Assembly (NCBI GenBank): GCA_020809705.1
Contig: CP085826.1
Coordinates: 2,232,001 to 2,296,000, forward strand
Source: Calonectria ilicicola
Taxonomy: Eukaryota; Ascomycota; Sordariomycetes; Hypocreales; Nectriaceae
Direction: 5' to 3'
Length of the DNA stretch: 64,000 bases
The notes under the pieces are model-generated. The model had not been told where the DNA came from, ran no database searches, and saw only the letters and a list, made by a program, of their open reading frames with translations. Made by a program: the position numbers and the translations under genes. Position 1 is the stretch's first letter; each line of letters begins with the position of its first letter. Shown in pieces: positions 30,339 through 41,918 of the stretch.

Positions 30339-30770
30339 TCAATCTATGCTTTGTTTCAAAGGGTACCTTCTCGCAGGAGAAGGAAACAATAGGTATTGCC
30401 GCAAGGCCAAGAACAGTGAGACATGTACAACAAGGATCATGCCCAGCTTTTGACAATGACTAAGATTCCCTAAAAGGGTTTCTAAATCCTCGGTTTTCTT
30501 GTCGTCTGATGTGAAGAGATTTTGGCCAACGGTCAAGCTTTCCCAGATATATCAGAGATGCTGTAATAAGTCCTACAGCACCACCAAAGTTCACAAAAAC
30601 TTCATCGCCGCAGGCAACAGAGATGGCTTCACCTTGTTGGCCAAAACACAAGGATAAAATGCTGGACCGACCGCTAAACAGGAAGAAAAGCCCTACCTCA
30701 CTAAATATACGAAACGGAGGTTCCTTCGGCAACGACTCAATACGCTTAGACGGGTCTCGTTGCCTGTCGC
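30339..30770 (-). other. possible small membrane-protein gene, unresolved
   Basis: Two overlapping frames on the minus strand each look protein-like. The upstream one (down to 30460) reads DPSKRIESLPKEPPFRIFSE, then two hydrophobic stretches including FGGAVGLITASLIYLGKL. The downstream one (30339-30536) reads DDKKTEDLETLLGNLSHCQK, then LGMILVVHVSLFLALRQYLL. They overlap at about 30460-30536. One gene broken by a missed intron or a one-base shift would explain this, and chance would also. A good acceptor (CTTAATGCGACAG) precedes the first part. I recognise no family and see no certain start codon. Confidence 0.25.
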
Positions 30771-33003
30771 ATTAAGGGTTGTTCATCTTATTAGATATAA
30801 GGCGCAAAAATATTGCATTAGGAGAAGTGCCTCTTTTTCGCACTATGCAGGCGGTAAATCCAACAAATGGGGAATGACTGCATATTAAGCCTTCACCTCA
30901 CAGTGTGAGTCAGGTTTCTCAAAGCACCTCCGTAATGCCAGCCAATAGAAATAGATTACTTTAGTGTAGGTGGGGGCATTTCCAATCAGTTCATATCCCG
31001 TGTGTGCGTGCCGCGCCCCAACTAAAAAAGAAAGAAAAAAAAGACCCCAAAGCCAGCAGGCTATGAAACAGTTCCGAATAAAATTGATGAGGAGATGGCT
31101 TTTGTTTCATTGTATTTTGTTCGGTTTAAAGAAAAAGCGTTGCAAAAATGGAACTGGAGAAGAATCTCTTCTGATCTCGCATTAGTCGCGATGCCATATC
31201 TCCTTTGATGTGAGAAAGGTCCAATTTGTACCGTGCGTGACATTACCCGAAGGTACAAAGCAAGGCCAGTAACCGTTGAAGAATTACCCAATAAATCTAA
31301 GGCAATAGCGACGGCGTCAATAAACACAGTGGCCATATTAATCCGCATAACATTGCCACCGGTACCAAAGCGACTTTTCTTACTAGCTGAGTTAGGTGAG
31401 GATAAATGCACTTATAGTACTGGAGCTTTATCGCACTAGAGGAGAGAATTGGCAGTCGGGAAGTCGGTTCGACGTATGTCTCAAAGGCAAACGACCAGGC
31501 ACGCACCACAAACCACCCTTGAAAATGATTCAAAATTAAAAACTTTTCATCGAGTAACTATTATGTAGCTGTCTCATGGTTCACCAATTAATCCAATGAC
31601 AGCAATACTGGCTTTGGGCATGGGGATATTTTAAATCTAGACAATTCTAGTTTCCCTTTGCTCCACCTAAATCTGATTAGCTTCGGTTATGTATTTAGGC
31701 TCCTTCCTTCTATTCAAAGCCTTAGCGTCACGGGTTCTCATCGGCGAAATCACTTCGAGCCGCGCTCATTTCCTTCCTCTATACTCCTTTACACGTGGAT
31801 TACCTTTGTCCACCCCTGAGGTTTGGTGCTTATATCTAATGTGACGTTGAACTCAGCATCTTATAGGCCAGCAAGAATACCGCCTTCAACCATCACTACC
31901 CAATCAATTTTCTGGTCGTCATCTTTGGCGTCACATGGCTGGCTAGCTAAGCTTCGCATTATTCGCCCCAGCGCCATGGTGCGGGCAACCTTCCCAAAGT
32001 CACACGTTATCCTAGCAGTAAGAGTGAAGAGTATTGGTTAAAGATTACGGGAGCTGAATGTGTGAACGCCTGTTACCTCTTTCTTGGTTCAATCCCCAAG
32101 TGGCTTCTGCAAAGTGCCAGTCATCTCATCTTTTCATGCAACTAGCCTACCATCCGCCGTCATGGTCGCATTTTCACTTGCGCCGTGGCGACATCAATGC
32201 TACAAGTCACTCAAAGCGCACATGTATGGCGAGCGTTATCTCGTCGAGCTGAGGTGTAGACACCAGGAGGGTGGTCATCTGCACGCACTCTCCCTGGTTC
32301 ATCATTGGTCTATCTCCACGATTAAGCACACCCTCATCTTTTAGATCTCCGCATAATGCACCTAACCCAGTGAGTTACTAGAAAATGTAGTGGTAGACTA
32401 AGCTAAGCCACCTTAGTCGAGGGCAATAAATCACCAACACAAACAAGGTCAGGTTCCAGGGCGCGGTGCTAAGGCCGCCTTTGAAACAATCCAGGAATAA
32501 ACATCAGAAGAGCACACGATCCATCGAGCAAGTCAAGCTAGTAAACAACATCCTTAGAAGTGAGATCCATCAAAAATTTCATTCAGAGCCCAAACAAACC
32601 AAAGCCAGGGGCTAGAGCCGACGTGTGCTATCATCCCATTGTTGCCATCACCATGACGTCAACGGCCCCGATGATCGAGACATAACGCCACTGCCTCAAT
32701 CATTGGCCACTCGGCGAACAGGCTATCTGAAGGAGGTACTTCCAACACTAACATATCCTGACACCAATCCCAAGACTCAGGCAATGCTCAAGCTTTGCGG
32801 GGTAGCCCAGAAACTTTGAGTGTCTGACGCTCCCAACCGAATAGGTATATATTACACGAAGCATCGGGCTGCCGCTTGCATGGCATACTAGGTTTCAATC
32901 CACCTCTCATCAATCTCTCCAACATTGTTGCAGCGTAACTACTTGTATCCGCAACGCACAAACCTCACCAAGCCCTGTCGCCCTTTTGTAGTTCCCTCTA
33001 GAA
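30771..33003. other. gene-poor stretch, no supported gene
   Basis: About 2.2 kb with ORFs up to 116 codons, none with recognisable domains, splice-supported conserved joins or plausible codon runs. Composition is ordinary to slightly AT-rich. The last 150 bases, C-rich and CT-rich, serve as promoter for the 85-aa gene. A long non-coding RNA or a fast-evolving gene cannot be excluded. Confidence 0.5.
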
Positions 33004-33318
33004 ATGGAGCAGGGTATTAATCAGCAACCAGGCGGAGAGGAACCTTCGCCCATTTCCATGAGCGAATCTCCGGTCACCGGTACAACCAAGAAAGACCGCA
33101 GACTGAGTGATGAGTGGGGTTGGTGACCGCTTCCTTCTTGCATAACAGTCCCGTCCAAGCTGACTCTGAGTTTAGACGCTGCCAAAGTTCCCCCAAGTCG
33201 TTTTCAAAAACGCAAAGGCTCCATATACGCCACACCTAACTCTCGAGATGGCCACATTGATAAAAATTACCAAGAGAAATACTATGCTAAGATCACTGAG
33301 ATGAAAGGAGGAAAATAA
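33004..33318 (+). CDS. small conserved-looking protein of 85 aa, function unknown
   Basis: Exon 1 is 33004-33118 and exon 2 is 33176-33318, with a 57-nt intron (GTTGGT..GTTTAG). The gene is too short in each exon to stand out as a plain ORF. The ATG has a good context (GAAATGG). The join gives SDEWDAAKVPPSRFQKRKGS, followed by IYATPNSRDGHIDKNYQEKY. The N-terminal 35 residues are polar and probably disordered. The C-terminal half is rich in Lys, Arg and aromatic residues, and its sharp motif-like character suggests it is under selection. I recall similar small proteins in other filamentous ascomycetes but cannot name a function. It is convergent with SYF1, 127 bases from its stop. Confidence 0.75.
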
Positions 33319-33445
33319 GTCGCGGTTGGGATATCACAGCTATTAGAGATGGTATCATGGATTGAGAGCATACAAATGAAAATAACTTGTTCTACATATT
33401 GAAACCTAAGCTACCCCACCCAGCGGCCCGTTGTTGTGCATGGCA

Positions 33446-36016
33446 TTAATCATCAAGACCGTCTATGTCAATGGCATCTGGATTTGCAGTAACGGCCGCC
33501 GTCGAGATTTTAGGCCCTGTGTTTGCGGCAACAAATCCCTCTGGTGCCCGCGATTGTCTTTCCAATGCTGCCATCGCATCGGATACCTCAGCATCGTCGA
33601 CTCCTGGCCGCCTTTGGCTGCGTGCCAGAGCTTGAGATGCAATAAAGTTAACATCAGTATTGTATTGGGCTTGGACACTGCGCTTGATACGCAGCATCTC
33701 CTTGTAGGTATCTTCGTTTCCATGGTGAACTTCGAATTGCTCCCACTTGGTCCAAAATTCTGGGTTAGTTCTAGGATCGCAGAATTGAGATGCATGTCCA
33801 TAGATGGCACGCGCACGATCGATTTCTCCCAACCGTTTTTCCATATCCGCAAACTTCAGGCACATGTCTTTCGCTTCGTTGTCTGGCAGCGCTGCGATGG
33901 CCCTCTCGTAAATCGGTCTAGTCGAGGGAAGACCAAAATTGGAAGCAGACTTAGTGATATAGAAGTTGAACATGTCAGCTCGGTCTTCATCCGCTACAGC
34001 CCGCGTGGCTCGCTCGTATATCCGCATCGCATGTCGAGCTAGACCACGTTCCTCTTCAAGGTTGCCGTACATCAGGTATATCGTCTTAGCGAATTTAGGT
34101 GGACAATCTTCAACGGCCTGTTCAAAAAGATCGCGTAACCGTTCAATCCCGATTTTTCGATCCACGGCTTTGGTCAGATACAGATTCCACAACTCAAAAG
34201 CCACTGGATAACTGAAGAGGTCTAATCCTCGCTCGTAGATTTTGAACGACTCCTCATAATACTTGTGTTCCTCCAGAAGATTTGCATAATTGACAACGGT
34301 TTGGGGTGTGGCGATACGTAGCTCAAAAATACGCTCGTAGACTTTCTTAGTCTCTTCCAAAGACGAAACACTCTCAACAAGGTCAACATAGAAACTCCAA
34401 AGTTTCCAACTTTTATGCACTCTCTGTTGTGGCGAAAGGGTCTCGTCAAAATAATCAACAGTAGATCTCTTGGGGGCTTGTACGGCTTTCGCCATGATCC
34501 GCACGGCATCGTCGAAATTCTCATTGCGAAGTTCCATTTCGGCCCACTCGATCCACATATCCGCCAGTTCGGCAACGGACTTGAAGGGAACTTTGACGGC
34601 TTTTTCCATGATGATCCGGGCATTTCGCAAATCACCGCCTCGTTCATAAAACTTTGCGTAGTTGGCCCACAATTGGTGAAACGCACCGACAGCACGTTTG
34701 GGCTGGATAGCAGAGATGGCATCTGTGTACGTTTGCACCACTTCTCGTTTGTTTTCGCCCCAAAGAGCCACTCTCTTTTCCCATTCGGAAACACTGTTGG
34801 GGTTCTGTCGTAAAAGAACATCGTTGAGAAGGAAAGGCCGTCGATCCATTAGTTGTTCGAAACGCATCATCCTAATATCCAATTCAAAATCGGCTTCCTC
34901 ATCCTCAATACCCTTCTCGGCACGAGACGACGCGACCTCCATCAGGGCACCAATGATCGACTCTTCAAATTCCGTGTACGACTCAAATATCAAGGTAAAG
35001 TCACGAACTGTCATGACAGTCGTGATTCCTTCCTCAAAAACGTCACGTGCGCGTTCAAAGCTGCCTTTCCGGATCCAGTAGGTGGCGAGGCCGGCCCATA
35101 GTTTGCCTCTCTGGTCAGCAAATCGAGCAATGCCACTCCTGAGGATGCGCTCCGCATCAATACCAGTTTCATGTCCAGTTTCAATGTCGGCTGCATGGTC
35201 AACTAGAAGATCAACCATTTCGCTCCAAAGCTCAAAGTGACCCTTTCCATGCTTGCTAGAAAAACGGGTGTTGTTGAGTATGTCTATGAACTTCATTGCC
35301 GCTTCCGTAAAATGACCCGTTTGAACCAGAAGCTCAATGAAATCTTCAGCGTCCTCAGGGTGTACTTGCATATATCGCCTCCAGACTTTGACAGCGGTTT
35401 CACCAGCGGCGGAGTTTGCAAACGGCCGGTACATGGCCCAGATCCGGTTGTGCTGGGTAATGGGAAGAGCCCGCAAGGCGCGGTCGAAAGTTCGACGGGT
35501 AAACGTCACGAGTGGTTGCTGAGTGAGGAACTTCAGGTATATCTCCCATATCCGAGGCATCTTGTTCAGGAGTATCAGGGCTCGCTCGAAGAGGGCATTG
35601 ACCTTGCGATATTCGGTCGCAAAAACAGCTGGGTTCAGCTTGGCGACATGTTTGACTCGGAACAGCAGATACTACGTACACAATTTGTCAGTAACACAGA
35701 CAAGATTTGGGCGCTCTGGGGATAACGTACCAACTTCCATAACTTGTAAGATCTCGGCAGCTGACCACAAGCCCGCTCCATTACGAAAGCCTGCTCAACG
35801 GCGGTCCCATGCCGAATTTTGAAGTCGATATACGCCAGCCAGGGTTTGACGCTGCCAGGGTCGCGAAGAATGTCATGTTCGTAAACAGAATCTTCATTGG
35901 TCTGCAAAACAACAGGTTAGTCTTCAGGCGCAAGAATCTCAAATTTAAAAACCTACAACAAGATGAAGCTCAGGCTGTCTGCGCGCCCCGTTCGGTGAGA
36001 GAATAATCGGCGCCAT
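33446..36016 (-). CDS. SYF1: pre-mRNA-splicing factor Syf1 (HAT-repeat protein of the Prp19/NTC complex)
   Basis: Exons 35957-36016, 35731-35901 and 33446-35671 give 818 aa, close to the usual 800-850. Start ATG at 36016 (MAPIILSPNGARRQPELHLV). The splices restore TNEDSVYEHDILRDP, KPWLAYIDFK, SYKLWKLYLLFRVKHVAKLN and LLNKMPRIWEIYLKFLTQQP. HAT repeats continue through the protein: RTFDRALRALP, RIWAMYRPFAN, KVWRRYMQVHPED, AFELWNLYLTKAVDRK and AKTIYLMYGNLEEERGLA. The acidic C-terminus ends IDIDGLDD. Syf1 is a scaffold that bridges the NTC and the U2/U5/U6 spliceosome core. The gene is divergent from VMA8, with 522 bases between the starts. Confidence 0.96.
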
Positions 36017-36538
36017 CGTGATCGTGGTGAAATGAGAGTCGGGCAAAGTAAGCAAACCCTCCAGCAAGGGAGCGGCGGGCAAGGATTCAAGATCAGGGTG
36101 AATTGTGCATCGTCGTGATCTGGGCCAGACGCAAGTAGGCGCCCCTCGAGTTCACAGCCTTCGCTGTTTACCGGTACTGTTTGTCGCCGGAGCCGCAGTT
36201 GAGATAGTCGAGACGCGGTCGGTGCAGGCAGATTCGAGATTCGTCGGGTGTTTTATTTTTCCACCCCATTCCGCTCGCGCTGGACAGCAAACGATGGACC
36301 TAGCCCAGCCGCCCAGACCCCACCGCATTGTCCATGCAAGTGGAGCCTCGGGTGACTGCAGGAGCAGCGCCCCCTTACAGTGATATTGATTACATAGCTC
36401 TGAAGTACATGTTGCCTACCCTGGCCGTGTGACGACACTGCACCGTCGCGATACTCGAACTTGTCCCAATTCCATCGCCATTCCGAGCGAAGACTTTCCT
36501 TCAACTACTCCCAGCGAACGTCTTATCAAATCGCCAGC
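36017..36538. promoter_or_regulatory. divergent promoter region SYF1/VMA8
   Basis: These 522 bases carry both promoters. ORFs on both strands here (for example near 36105-36504) overlap each other and have no recognisable content. No named site. Confidence 0.5.
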
Positions 36539-37593
36539 ATGTCAGGCGCCGCAGTACTGTTATTCAAGTGCAAGTGCTGAGGTCGAGAAAAGCTAACAGA
36601 AGATAGGACCGAGAAGCCGTCTTTCCCACCCGGCAGTCGCTAGGTCTCATGAAAGCAAAGCTTAAGGGGCTGAGACTGGGCACAGCTTGCTAAAGAGAAA
36701 GAGCGAGGCCTTGACCAAGTAAGATGGCCCGTCTTGTCCTGCTACTTTCCTATCCAAACTAACATCTATCTTCACAATAGGCGGTTTCGAGGTTCATTTC
36801 CACCTAATACCACTATTGCTGTGATCCCTCACTAACAGCAGTCCTCAACAGAAATTACGCGACGAATCGATGAAGCTAAACGGAAGATGGGCCGTGTGAT
36901 GCAGATTGCAGCATTTTCTCTGGCCGAAGTCACATATGCCGTAGGAGGCGATATCGGATACCAAGTCCAGGAGTCAGCCAAGTCAGCTCGGTTCCGAATT
37001 CGCACTAAACAGGACAATGTTTCTGGTGTTCTTCTTCCAGCATTTGAGAGCTATCTGACCGAGGGAAATAATGATTTTGGCCTAACAGGCCTTGGCAAGG
37101 GAGGTCAGCAAGTTCAGCGGTGCCGTGAAACCTATGCACGGGCCGTAGAAGCTTTGGTTGAACTGGCGAGTTTGCAAACCGCTTTCGTGATTCTTGACGA
37201 AGTGATCAAAGTCGTGAACCGACGTGGTACGTCTATCCGGACAATACAGCTTGATACAATCACTAATTTGAACAAAAGTCAATGCCATAGAGCACGTCAT
37301 CATTCCACGTACTGAAAACACAATCAAATACATCAACTCAGAACTGGATGAGTTAGATCGTGAAGAATTCTACCGGTTGAAGAAGGTAATTCTTCGGACT
37401 TGGAATTTATACGTTCTGGAGCTAATTAGTCCTAGGTTGCCGGTAAGAAACAACGCGATAATGCAGCCGCTGATGCCGAGATGAAGGCAAAAGGGAAGCT
37501 CAAGAAGCATCCTCGGGGTCCCAGCCCCAAAAGGAAAATGCTGGACCTGCTGACATACTGGCTAGAGAGGATGAGGAGGAGGTCATCTTCTAA
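36539..37593 (+). CDS. VMA8: V-type ATPase subunit D (Vma8), reading frame broken by two apparent 1-nt deletions
   Basis: Six exons are implied: 36539-36553, 36607-36718, 36781-36791 (11 nt), 36852-37226, 37279-37385 and 37436-37593. Subunit D is the central rotor shaft of V1. Conserved blocks are all present: MSGAA, REAVFPTRQSLGLMKAKLKG, TGHSLLKRKSEALTK, RIDEAKRKMGRVMQIAAFSL, VNAIEHVIIPRTENTIKYI and the acidic end REDEEEVIF. Two frame breaks interrupt it. In exon 2 the GGGG run at about 36666-36669 is one G short of the frame needed for K-G-A-E-T-G. In exon 6 the AAAAGGG run at about 37489-37495 is one base short, so the conserved end is read only in a shifted frame. As written, translation stops 29 codons into exon 2. 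With both bases restored the protein would be about 259 aa, normal for the family. This is either a damaged gene or uncorrected homopolymer errors. Confidence 0.85.
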
Positions 37594-37766
37594 ATACCGG
37601 ATATGGATAATGGATGAGTATGGAGATCTGATACTTGTGAATGGCATGGAGCCACTGGCGTATATTTTACATTGTGCACCGTGGGGGAAGGAGGTGGACA
37701 TTACTAAGTAGGTAGTGCGGATTAAATAGATGTAGTAGTTGAGTTCCTTCGCAGTCTCGAAGAGCA

Positions 37767-38608
37767 TCACTGTCTTTGATAGGTAACTTTAATGGGCTTA
37801 TCACCCAAATTCATACCAGCAGTATTCTCCTTGGCTGTTATAGCACCTTGCTCAGCCTCATACTCAACAAAGGCAATACCCCGTCGCCCTGGTACCAATC
37901 TAATCTCCTTGAACCCATCAAAACGGCCAAACACTCCTGAGAGTGCCTCGATATCGTAATCCTCCGGGATATTTTGCACAAATAGAATTTTGTTTGGTGG
38001 AAGGTATTCGTCTGGGACGACTGCGGAGGTCGCAGCACTGGTGGACTTGAGGCCGGATGGTCTGGCACTCTTGGCTGGTCTGTTGTCCGTCGTTACACCT
38101 GCGACTCGCTTGCTGAGATGTCGCTGCTCCTCGGCGGCTTCAAGAGCTTTGCGTTTATCTAGTGATAACAGTTCAGCATGTGGAGTACTCAAGTAATGGT
38201 CAACTTACCTTTCTCGGCTTGCCTATGACGTTTGTGCGTCTCGAATTCTTCCTCATTGCAATTCAAGGACACTGTTTTGTCGCTCCTGGTACGCGCCAAG
38301 GCCAGTTTCATGGGCTTATCGAAAAGCTCAAACCCTTGGACTTCCTCGATAGCATTCTGTGCACTTTCAGGATTGTCAAAGACTATAAAGGCTTGACCCT
38401 TAGCCTTCAAGTTCTTCTTAGCGACAACATCAACGACATTACCAAACTCCGAGAATACGATCTTCAGGGATTCTATCAGGGTCTCAAGCTTGACTCGCTC
38501 TTCCAAGTTCTGGACGTATACACTAAACGAGCTGTTAGTTTAGGACTCTCACGTTGCGCGTCGGGTGTGCAATGACACGCACGTGGAAATGGGCGGTCCA
38601 GAAGCCAT
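37767..38608 (-). CDS. U1A/U2B''-type snRNP protein with two RRMs (Msl1-like)
   Basis: Exons 38553-38608, 38209-38522 and 37767-38158 give 253 aa. The short first exon has a GTGAGA donor and a CTAAC branch. RRM1 (about residues 19-95) starts ATVYVQNLEERVKLETLIE and has RNP1-like LKAKGQAFIVF and GFELFDKPMKLALARTRSD, typical of U1A/U2B''. A charged linker follows (KRKALEAAEEQRHLSK). RRM2 (about 170-253) has PPNKILFVQNIPEDY, GRRGIAFVEY and PIKVTYQRQ. Fungi usually have one such protein, which binds a U2 (and sometimes U1) snRNA stem-loop. The N-terminal 18 residues before RRM1 are poorly conserved, so the first exon is the least certain part. Its start codon lies only about 220 bases from the AT-saturated tract. 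Confidence 0.9.
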
Positions 38609-38829
38609 ATTGTCAAGGTGTTGTGGGAATGCAATACAATCGCGAACTGCGATCAAGGATGTCGGCGTGAAGCAGGAGGGATGATGAAATGGAAAAGAGC
38701 TGTTGGCGAAGTGGGTCAGGTGTGCGATTTCGGTTCTAGCCCAGTCGGGTTGTGGAGTGTGGGTTTGTTATAATTTGACTGAAGGACCGCGATGACATAT
38801 CTCAGAAAACGACGCGCTTTAAGTGCTTT
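38609..38829. promoter_or_regulatory. U2B'' upstream region and boundary to the AT-rich tract
   Basis: About 220 bases of ordinary composition upstream of the U2B'' start codon end abruptly at AT-saturated sequence. The boundary falls within a few tens of bases around 38820-38860. Confidence 0.7.
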
Positions 38830-39384
38830 CCTTATAATAATAAAGGACCTTTTATATGTGTGTATATTACATTTTATATTTTTATTAAATAAAATTATTT
38901 ATTTTAAAAAAATTTTATAAAAAATTTTATATAATATTTTAAAATATAATATTAAATTTTAAATATATTATATAATTATTTTTTTAATTTGATATATTTT
39001 TTTAATTATATAAAAAATTATTATATATAATATATATATTTATTTATATTTTTATATAAACTTATTAAATATTTTATATTCAAAAAATAAAATATTTATA
39101 TTTAAAAAATAAAATATTTATATTTAAAATAATTTTTATTAAAATTATAAAAATAATAAATATTATTTATTTAATTAAAATTAATTAATTTAAAAATATA
39201 TATAATATAATTTTAATATTTTTATAAAAATTTAAATAAATATATTTAAAATATTTATTTATTAAAATTAATAAATTTAAATATAAATTTTTTATTTTAA
39301 ATATAATATTTATATTTTAATATTATATTTTTTTATAAATTAAATTATTTATTTATTAAAAAAAATATTATTAAATTTTATAAA

Positions 39385-40060
39385 ATAAAGAATCCTTATA
39401 TAATAAAAAAAGAATTTTTTATTAGTTAAGAATATAATAATATATACTTAAATAAATCTCTTTTAAATATATATTAAAAAAAACCTTTAAATATATATCT
39501 TTAAATATATATATATATAATTAAAATATTTACTATTAAATAATATATTATTTATAAAAATAATAATCTTTTTAAAATTAAATTTATAATTTAATATATT
39601 TATTAAAAAATTTAAATTAATAATATTTAATTTAATAAAATTAATAAAAAATATCTTAAAAAACTTTAATTATAAATTATATTAAATATTTTATATTTAA
39701 TAAATAAAATTAAATTAATTCTTTAAAAATATAAGTTTTTTTAAAAAAAAATTTTTATTTAAATAAGTAAATATTTATTAAAAAATAATAAAAAATTTTA
39801 ATATTAATATTAAATTATTAAAATATAATTTTATATTTAAAATTTAAATTAAATAATAATTAAAAAAGATTTTTAAAAAAATTAAATAAATATAAAATAA
39901 ATATAAAATATAGATAGATTAATAAATTAAAGAATATAATTTAAAAGGAAAGATAATAGAAAGGAAAGAAAAAGGAAGAAAAGGATAGAATAGGAAATAT
40001 AAATAATAATTTAATTAAATAATTAATAAGATATAATTAGTGTGATAGGATATAAGTAAT
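39385..40060 (-). repeat. R1 repeat, inverted copy, truncated
   Basis: Reverse-complement match to the plus-oriented R1 copies. Its right end carries the complement of the R1 start (ATTAGTGTGATAGGATAT and the purine-rich AAAGGAAGAAAAGGATAG segment). The hairpin-bearing R1 3' module is missing at the left end. Confidence 0.65.
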
Positions 40061-40581
40061 AATATAAATTTAATATAATTAAAAAAAATTAATTAATTTT
40101 ATAATTTAAAAAAAATTAATATTTATTAAATTTAAATTTAAAATATTTTAAAAAATTTAATTTTAATATTAATAAATAAAGTTTTATTAATAAAAAATAT
40201 AAATATATTTTAATAATTATATAAAATTAAAAAAATATAATATTTAAAATTAATTAATTAATTTAAAAAAATTAAAATTTTATAAAAAATTATTTATAAT
40301 AATTAATATAATAATTAATATAATAATTAAATAAAAAAATTTAAAAATTTTTTTAAATTATTTAAATATAAATAAAAAAATGCATATTTAATTAAGTAAT
40401 AAATTTTATTTATAATTAAATTTTAAATTAAAAATAAAAATATAAAAAATAAATATTAAATATTTAATTTTTAAATTATTAATTATTATTTTTAATAATA
40501 TTAAAAATATATATAATAAGATATAATTAATTTAATAAAATAATATTTTTAATAATTATATTATTATTAAATATTTAATAA

Positions 40582-41311
40582 AAAAAAGTATTTTTAATTA
40601 TTTAAATAAATACTATTTAACTCTCTTTTTTCCTTAATCTTATTATATAAAATTTATTTATATATATATAATATTATACTTTCTTTAACTTTTATAATTA
40701 AATCTTATTTCTTTTTAAATTTTAATTATTTAATTTTTATATTTATTATTATAAATATTTATAATAAATCTTTTTTTTATTAAATTTAATTTTTTAAATA
40801 TAAATTTATTATATTTTTATATAATATTTTTTATAATTTTATATTTTTTTTAATAAATTTTTAATTATTTATATTAAAATTAATAATATAAAATTAAAAT
40901 ATTTAAAATTTATATATAATAAGTTTTATTTTTTAATAAATTATAAAATTAATATTATTATTTATATTTAATTTATTTTTAATAAATTTTAATTAATATT
41001 TAATATATAATATAAAAAATAATTATTTATAAAAAATATTATTAATATATTTTTTAATAAATAAATAATTTTAATTATAAAAATATAATATTTAAATAAT
41101 ATTATATTAAAAATAATAAAAAATATATATTAAAATTTATAATTTTAATAAAAGAAATTATTTTAAATATAATTATTTAAGTTTTTATAAAAGTAATCTT
41201 ATTATAAAGTTAATTATGTCTTAGTTAGGTAAATTATATAGCTAAATTTAATTATATTTACTATTATTATAGCTTTAAAGCTCTCTTTAAGTTAAAGCTT
41301 ATAATTTACTA
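40582..41311 (+). repeat. R2 repeat, full-length copy
   Basis: Starts with a run of A, then TTTTTAATTATTTAAATAAA and a CTCTCTTTTTTCCTTAATC pyrimidine block. It ends with AGCTTTAAAGCTCTCTTTAA and AAGCTTATAATTTACTA. It aligns along its whole length with the copy at 49994-50720, with mainly transition differences. No coding capacity; a non-autonomous element or solo LTR is possible. Confidence 0.65.
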
Positions 41312-41829
41312 AAAAGAATTTTATTTAAAATTAATATTATTTTATATTTTTTAAATTATTTTATTAATTTTTTATTAATTTTTTATTAATTAAATTTTAA
41401 TTATATATTAATATTAATAAATTTTATTAATATATATTAAAAAAATAATTATATTTTTAATAATTTATAATTTAAAAAAAAATAATATAAAATTAAAATA
41501 TTTATATTAAAAAAAAAAAGATTATAATTTTTAATATTTATTTATATTATAATTTTATTTTTTAAAATGCTTATATATATAATTATTTAATATTTATTTA
41601 AATTTAATATAAAATTATAAAATATAAATTTATAAATATATATATATTTTTTATTAGTAATCATTTTTTTATTAATAATTATTTTTTTTATATTTTATTT
41701 ATAAATAAAAAAAATAAAACTTAATAAAATAATTAATATTATTAATAATAAATATTAATTAATTAAATTATAAATTTTATTATCATTATTATTATTTATA
41801 TATTAATTTATATATTTACTTTAAAATAA

Positions 41830-41918
41830 TAGTTAATTATATCTTATTAAATTTAATTATATTTATTATTATTATAGCTTTAAAGCTTCTTTTAAATTAA
41901 AGCTTATAATTTATTTAA
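41830..41918 (+). repeat. R2 repeat, 3' end only
   Basis: Contains only the terminal part of R2 (GTTAATTATATCTTATTAAA through AAGCTTATAATTTATT). It is a partial or heavily eroded copy. Confidence 0.55.

Noticed and set aside
32083..32105. T-arm-like GGTTCAATCCCC suggesting a tRNA gene
   Set aside because: No matching acceptor stem, D-arm or anticodon arm could be built from the flanking 70 bases.
30771..33003. Genes in ORFs such as 31061-31411 and 32084-32344
   Set aside because: No domain, no supporting splice structure and low-complexity or shadow-like composition.
36660..36720. Programmed ribosomal frameshift in VMA8
   Set aside because: There is no slippery heptamer and stem, the family uses no frameshifting, and a second independent break occurs in the last exon.
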